The position numbers were made by a program, and so were the translations under genes. Shown here piece after piece: positions 61,297-64,000 of a DNA stretch of 64,000 nt. Positions within the stretch are counted from its first letter, which is position 1. Each line of letters opens with the position of its first letter. Source of the stretch: Lentisphaerae bacterium GWF2_50_93 (GTDB lineage: Bacteria; Verrucomicrobiota; Lentisphaeria; Victivallales; GWF2-50-93); NCBI GenBank assembly GCA_001804815.1, contig MHBI01000075.1, positions 1 to 64,000 of the forward strand, given 5' to 3'. Below the pieces are notes generated by a model, which was not told the origin of the DNA, searched no databases, and saw only the letters and a program-made list of their open reading frames with translations.

Positions 61297-63078
61297 TCAG
61301 TCCCTGGTCCTGAAGAGATACCAGGTCCTGATCGTAGCCCCGGTCATGAACACGACAATCAGAAGGGACAGGCAGATGATGTTCGACCGCCAGAGCCCCG
61401 GGTACTCGGACAGGGAATTATTGGTGATCTGGGCCGCTGCGGCGATCGGGTTGAACGAGATTATCCAATATGAAAGCGTGTATGAGAGCTTGCTGCCAAG
61501 GACAAGCGGCGCCATGCTTACAACGCATATGATGGCGGTAATGACATAGCTTATCGCGGTCGCCATTCCCGTATTCTTTGATATTGACGAGGCAAAAAGG
61601 CCGCTTGTCAGGAATGTCACGGTGCTCAGAAGCAGGATGAATATCCAGATGATTATCCTCCTGTATGTCAGCCATACCTTGTCATACCAGTCGGGCTGGT
61701 GCGATCTCTGTATGACTTCAGACCACCACTGAGGTGAAAGGATCGAGCCGTCCGGGAAGACCGTCTGCTGTTCAAGATAAGCCATGGCGAAAAGGACGAA
61801 GAAACTGCTTATGATGAAGATGAGTGCGTAGAAGAAGGTCGCCTTGAGCTTGCCCATTATGACCGTAAAGGGCTTCATGGGGGTCATCCTGAGCATCATG
61901 AATGTACCGCTTGTGATCTCATCGGTTATAAGGCCGCTGCTCACGCCGGGTGCGAGGAGCGCGACGACGCAGATCTGGAAGATGATCGCCACGATCCTGA
62001 CAGTGTCGGCCCTGAGCATCGTGGAATACTGCCAGGAGACAAGCGTGAGTATGACAAGGCTGACGATGAAGATGGCCGCGACCGATCTGACCACGAACTT
62101 GGGATTCGCGAAAAGCTTGCTCCTCATCTCGGCGATGAAGACGGGGTTCGACCAGGTGCCTATGTTCTTCTTCCTCTTGAGGGGATCTATGAGATAGAAG
62201 GGCCATGTGAGCTTTCTTTTCATCGCCTGCTTGCCGCTGGTGTAGAAATCACCCTTTATGGCCTTGGATTTCACGGATGGACGCGTGATGCCGCGGGCGA
62301 AAAAGCTGAAAGACACCATCGTGAACACCACTGAAAACGCCATGAAGAGCGTGTACGGGGTAATCAGATTGCTTTTGGAAATGGTCTCCATGGAGAGCCT
62401 GTACGTCTCCGGATAAAGCAGGTAGAACATCGCATCATATGGGCTTATGCACCTTATGAACTGCCAGAGGGGCTTCAGGCTCTGCAGGAAAAAAAGATTG
62501 CTGAGGAGTGCGGACGGCAGCCAGCTTGCCCCCGCGAAAATGATGATGACCACATAATTCATGACTATCGAAGTCGAGCTTCTTGCCGACCATGAGCTGC
62601 ATGCCAGCCCCGCCACACCGTAGCTGAAGGCGGTGACAAAAATAAGGCACACTATCTTGACCACCAGCGAGACGCTTATTCCTCCCGTCAATGCGCAGAC
62701 CGATGCGATCGGGACTGAAAGGAAGACAAGTATGAGGAGCATCAATATCGCCGAGGCCAGCTTGCCCTGCATTATCTCATGCGGCTTCAGCATGGTTATG
62801 AAAAGGCTGTCATAGGTGTTGTTCTCCTTCTCCCAGGAGATGGCCGTAGCTGTAAAGGCAGGCACCATCAGGAGCACAAGAGTGAGGTTTATGCTGAAGA
62901 ACAACGTGAATATCTGCTTGCTGCTTGAAGACGCTACGGAATGTATGCCGCCCGCCGGCCAGAGCAGCAGTATCACCAGGGCCAGGAGGATAAGATACGC
63001 CCACACGAGGAAATTTGTCCTCGGCGATCTCGAGGATGCGCTGAACTCCCTCTGGAATATTGGATTTGAGATGAACAT
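61297..63078 (-). CDS. ABC-2 type transporter permease
   Basis: The 593-residue product has about twelve membrane segments in two halves, with FLVWAYLILLALVILLLWPA, LVLLMVPAFTATAISWEKEN, and SGTFMMLRMTPMKPFTVIMG as the ABC-2 blocks. It looks like a fusion of two half-permeases, as in Gld- or Nos-type exporters. Substrate unknown. It overlaps no gene but lies 18 nt after the ATPase stop (63097), so they form one exporter operon with rlpA. Confidence 0.87.
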   Translation of the reverse strand: MFISNPIFQREFSASSRSPRTNFLVWAYLILLALVILLLWPAGGIHSVASSSSKQIFTLFFSINLTLVLLMVPAFTATAISWEKENNTYDSLFITMLKPHEIMQGKLASAILMLLILVFLSVPIASVCALTGGISVSLVVKIVCLIFVTAFSYGVAGLACSSWSARSSTSIVMNYVVIIIFAGASWLPSALLSNLFFLQSLKPLWQFIRCISPYDAMFYLLYPETYRLSMETISKSNLITPYTLFMAFSVVFTMVSFSFFARGITRPSVKSKAIKGDFYTSGKQAMKRKLTWPFYLIDPLKRKKNIGTWSNPVFIAEMRSKLFANPKFVVRSVAAIFIVSLVILTLVSWQYSTMLRADTVRIVAIIFQICVVALLAPGVSSGLITDEITSGTFMMLRMTPMKPFTVIMGKLKATFFYALIFIISSFFVLFAMAYLEQQTVFPDGSILSPQWWSEVIQRSHQPDWYDKVWLTYRRIIIWIFILLLSTVTFLTSGLFASSISKNTGMATAISYVITAIICVVSMAPLVLGSKLSYTLSYWIISFNPIAAAAQITNNSLSEYPGLWRSNIICLSLLIVVFMTGATIRTWYLFRTRD

Positions 63079-63096
63079 GTTCTGTCTATCGGCTCC

Positions 63097-64000
63097 TTAA
63101 TTCTTTTTTGTGACGTTCATGAAGACATCTTCAAGATCGGCCTCGTTCTCGGCGAACCATCTGACGATGACTCCATTGTTCATCAACAGCTTGAGCACGC
63201 TCTTGACCTGCTCCCTGGTGCCGCTGAAAGTGCACTGCAGGTCATTTATGTCGGCGACCTTGACATCCTCGACATGTTCTATCCTTTCGAGGATGTCCTT
63301 CGCCTGGGTGATGTCGGAGTCCACAGTGATGTTTATCACGATCTTCTCCTGCAGGTCCCTGGTGATGTCCTTCACGGTACCCTGTACAAGGAGCTTCCCC
63401 TTGTATATGATGCCTATGATGTCGCAGACCGAAGAAAGTTCAGGCAGGATATGGCTTGACAGGAGGATTGTCTTTCCGAGGGCCCTGAGCCTTTCGATTG
63501 TCTGGCGCATCTCGATACGCGCTGTCGGATCAAGACCGCCTGCGGGCTCGTCGAGGATGAGCACGTCCGGATCGTGGATGAGGGTTTTCGCGAGTCCGAT
63601 CCTCTGGCGCATACCTCTGGAGAGCGAGGTCATCTGGTAGTCGATCATGTGTGTCGACTCGGTCAGCTTCAGCACCTCCTCGATCCTCTGCCTGCGCTTC
63701 TTGGCCGGGATCTTGTAGGCGGCGCCGTAGAAATCAATGTATTCCCAGACGCTCATCTGCTCGTAGACGCCGAATATATCGGGCATGTATCCGATCCTGC
63801 GCTTGATCTCCGGGATGTTCCTCGGCAGCACTTCCAGATCGCCGATGAACGCCCTGCCGGAATCAGGCTTGAGAAGCCCGCAGAGTATCTTTATGGTCGT
63901 AGTCTTGCCGGCGCCGTTCGGTCCGACAAAACCATATATTTTTCCGGCGGGGACTTCAAGGTTGAGCGCGAAGACACCGCGTTCCTTTGCAAAGCCCTTA
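63097..64000 (-). CDS. ABC transporter ATP-binding protein (partial at window end)
   Basis: The gene runs off the right edge; its start lies beyond 64000. Visible parts in reading order: Walker A FVGPNGAGKTTT (about 63900-63940), the Q-loop region RRIGYMPDIFGVYEQMSVWE, the signature SLSRGMRQRIGLAKTL, Walker B DVLILDEPAGGLDP and the H-loop ILLSSHILPEL, followed by a C-terminal regulatory part. It is the partner of the ABC-2 permease at 61297-63078. The signature has SRGM in place of SGGQ, which is common in the ABC-2 group. Confidence 0.93.
   Translation of the reverse strand, partial: KGFAKERGVFALNLEVPAGKIYGFVGPNGAGKTTTIKILCGLLKPDSGRAFIGDLEVLPRNIPEIKRRIGYMPDIFGVYEQMSVWEYIDFYGAAYKIPAKKRRQRIEEVLKLTESTHMIDYQMTSLSRGMRQRIGLAKTLIHDPDVLILDEPAGGLDPTARIEMRQTIERLRALGKTILLSSHILPELSSVCDIIGIIYKGKLLVQGTVKDITRDLQEKIVINITVDSDITQAKDILERIEHVEDVKVADINDLQCTFSGTREQVKSVLKLLMNNGVIVRWFAENEADLEDVFMNVTKKN

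Overview
The window looks like chromosomal DNA of an uncultured member of the Lentisphaerota (PVC group). Reasons: a pseudopilin-like protein with an N-terminal prepilin motif and an H-x9-DG C-terminus sits inside a glycoside operon; there are many secreted carbohydrate-active enzymes (GH65, GH78, a clan GH-A hydrolase, a beta-helix/LamG protein), each with its own LacI, AraC or GntR-type regulator; and repeats fill the intergenic space. This assignment is inference; no rRNA is present to confirm it. No tRNA, rRNA, CRISPR array or transposase was recognised.

Layout. 0.5-4 kb: a minus-strand operon with eboD-like and eboE-like genes, a membrane protein of unknown function and trmL. 4-7.4 kb: a lipoprotein and ppdK (pyruvate phosphate dikinase). 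7.7-35 kb: accessory carbohydrate region with a URO-D-family protein, a beta-propeller protein, an esterase-like hydrolase, a hybrid sensor kinase, a four-gene operon (GH-A hydrolase, FAD oxidoreductase, pseudopilin, GH65) opposite a PocR/AraC regulator, an amidohydrolase, a LacI-type regulator with a likely operator, a Gfo/Idh/MocA oxidoreductase, an M55 aminopeptidase, a GH78 rhamnosidase, a beta-helix/LamG giant protein and a GntR/LacI-type regulator. Two decayed genes (AraC-type, alpha/beta hydrolase) lie in this region.

36-42 kb: dprA, then an AT-rich two-gene insert, then a second, partial copy of the dprA 3' end, then topA. 42-50 kb: an S10/spc-type ribosomal protein cluster that starts at rplV and ends at secY, without rpmD. 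50-54 kb: cmk, a thioesterase, ftsW and murG, a cell-division and envelope block. 54-64 kb: an atypical kinase next to a K+ channel, a histidine phosphatase, a GNAT acetyltransferase, a Pro/Ala-rich membrane protein, pabA/trpG, a permuted papain-like protein, rlpA and an ABC-2 exporter cut by the window end.

The most distinctive signals are non-coding: at least two families of short hairpins headed by GTAG (REP-like), one of which is exactly 28 nt with covarying stems; a long dispersed repeat shared by positions 1-195 and 29084-29276; degenerate TTCGA heptamer arrays that run into the stop codons of three genes; and the dprA 3' duplication that brackets foreign-looking cargo.
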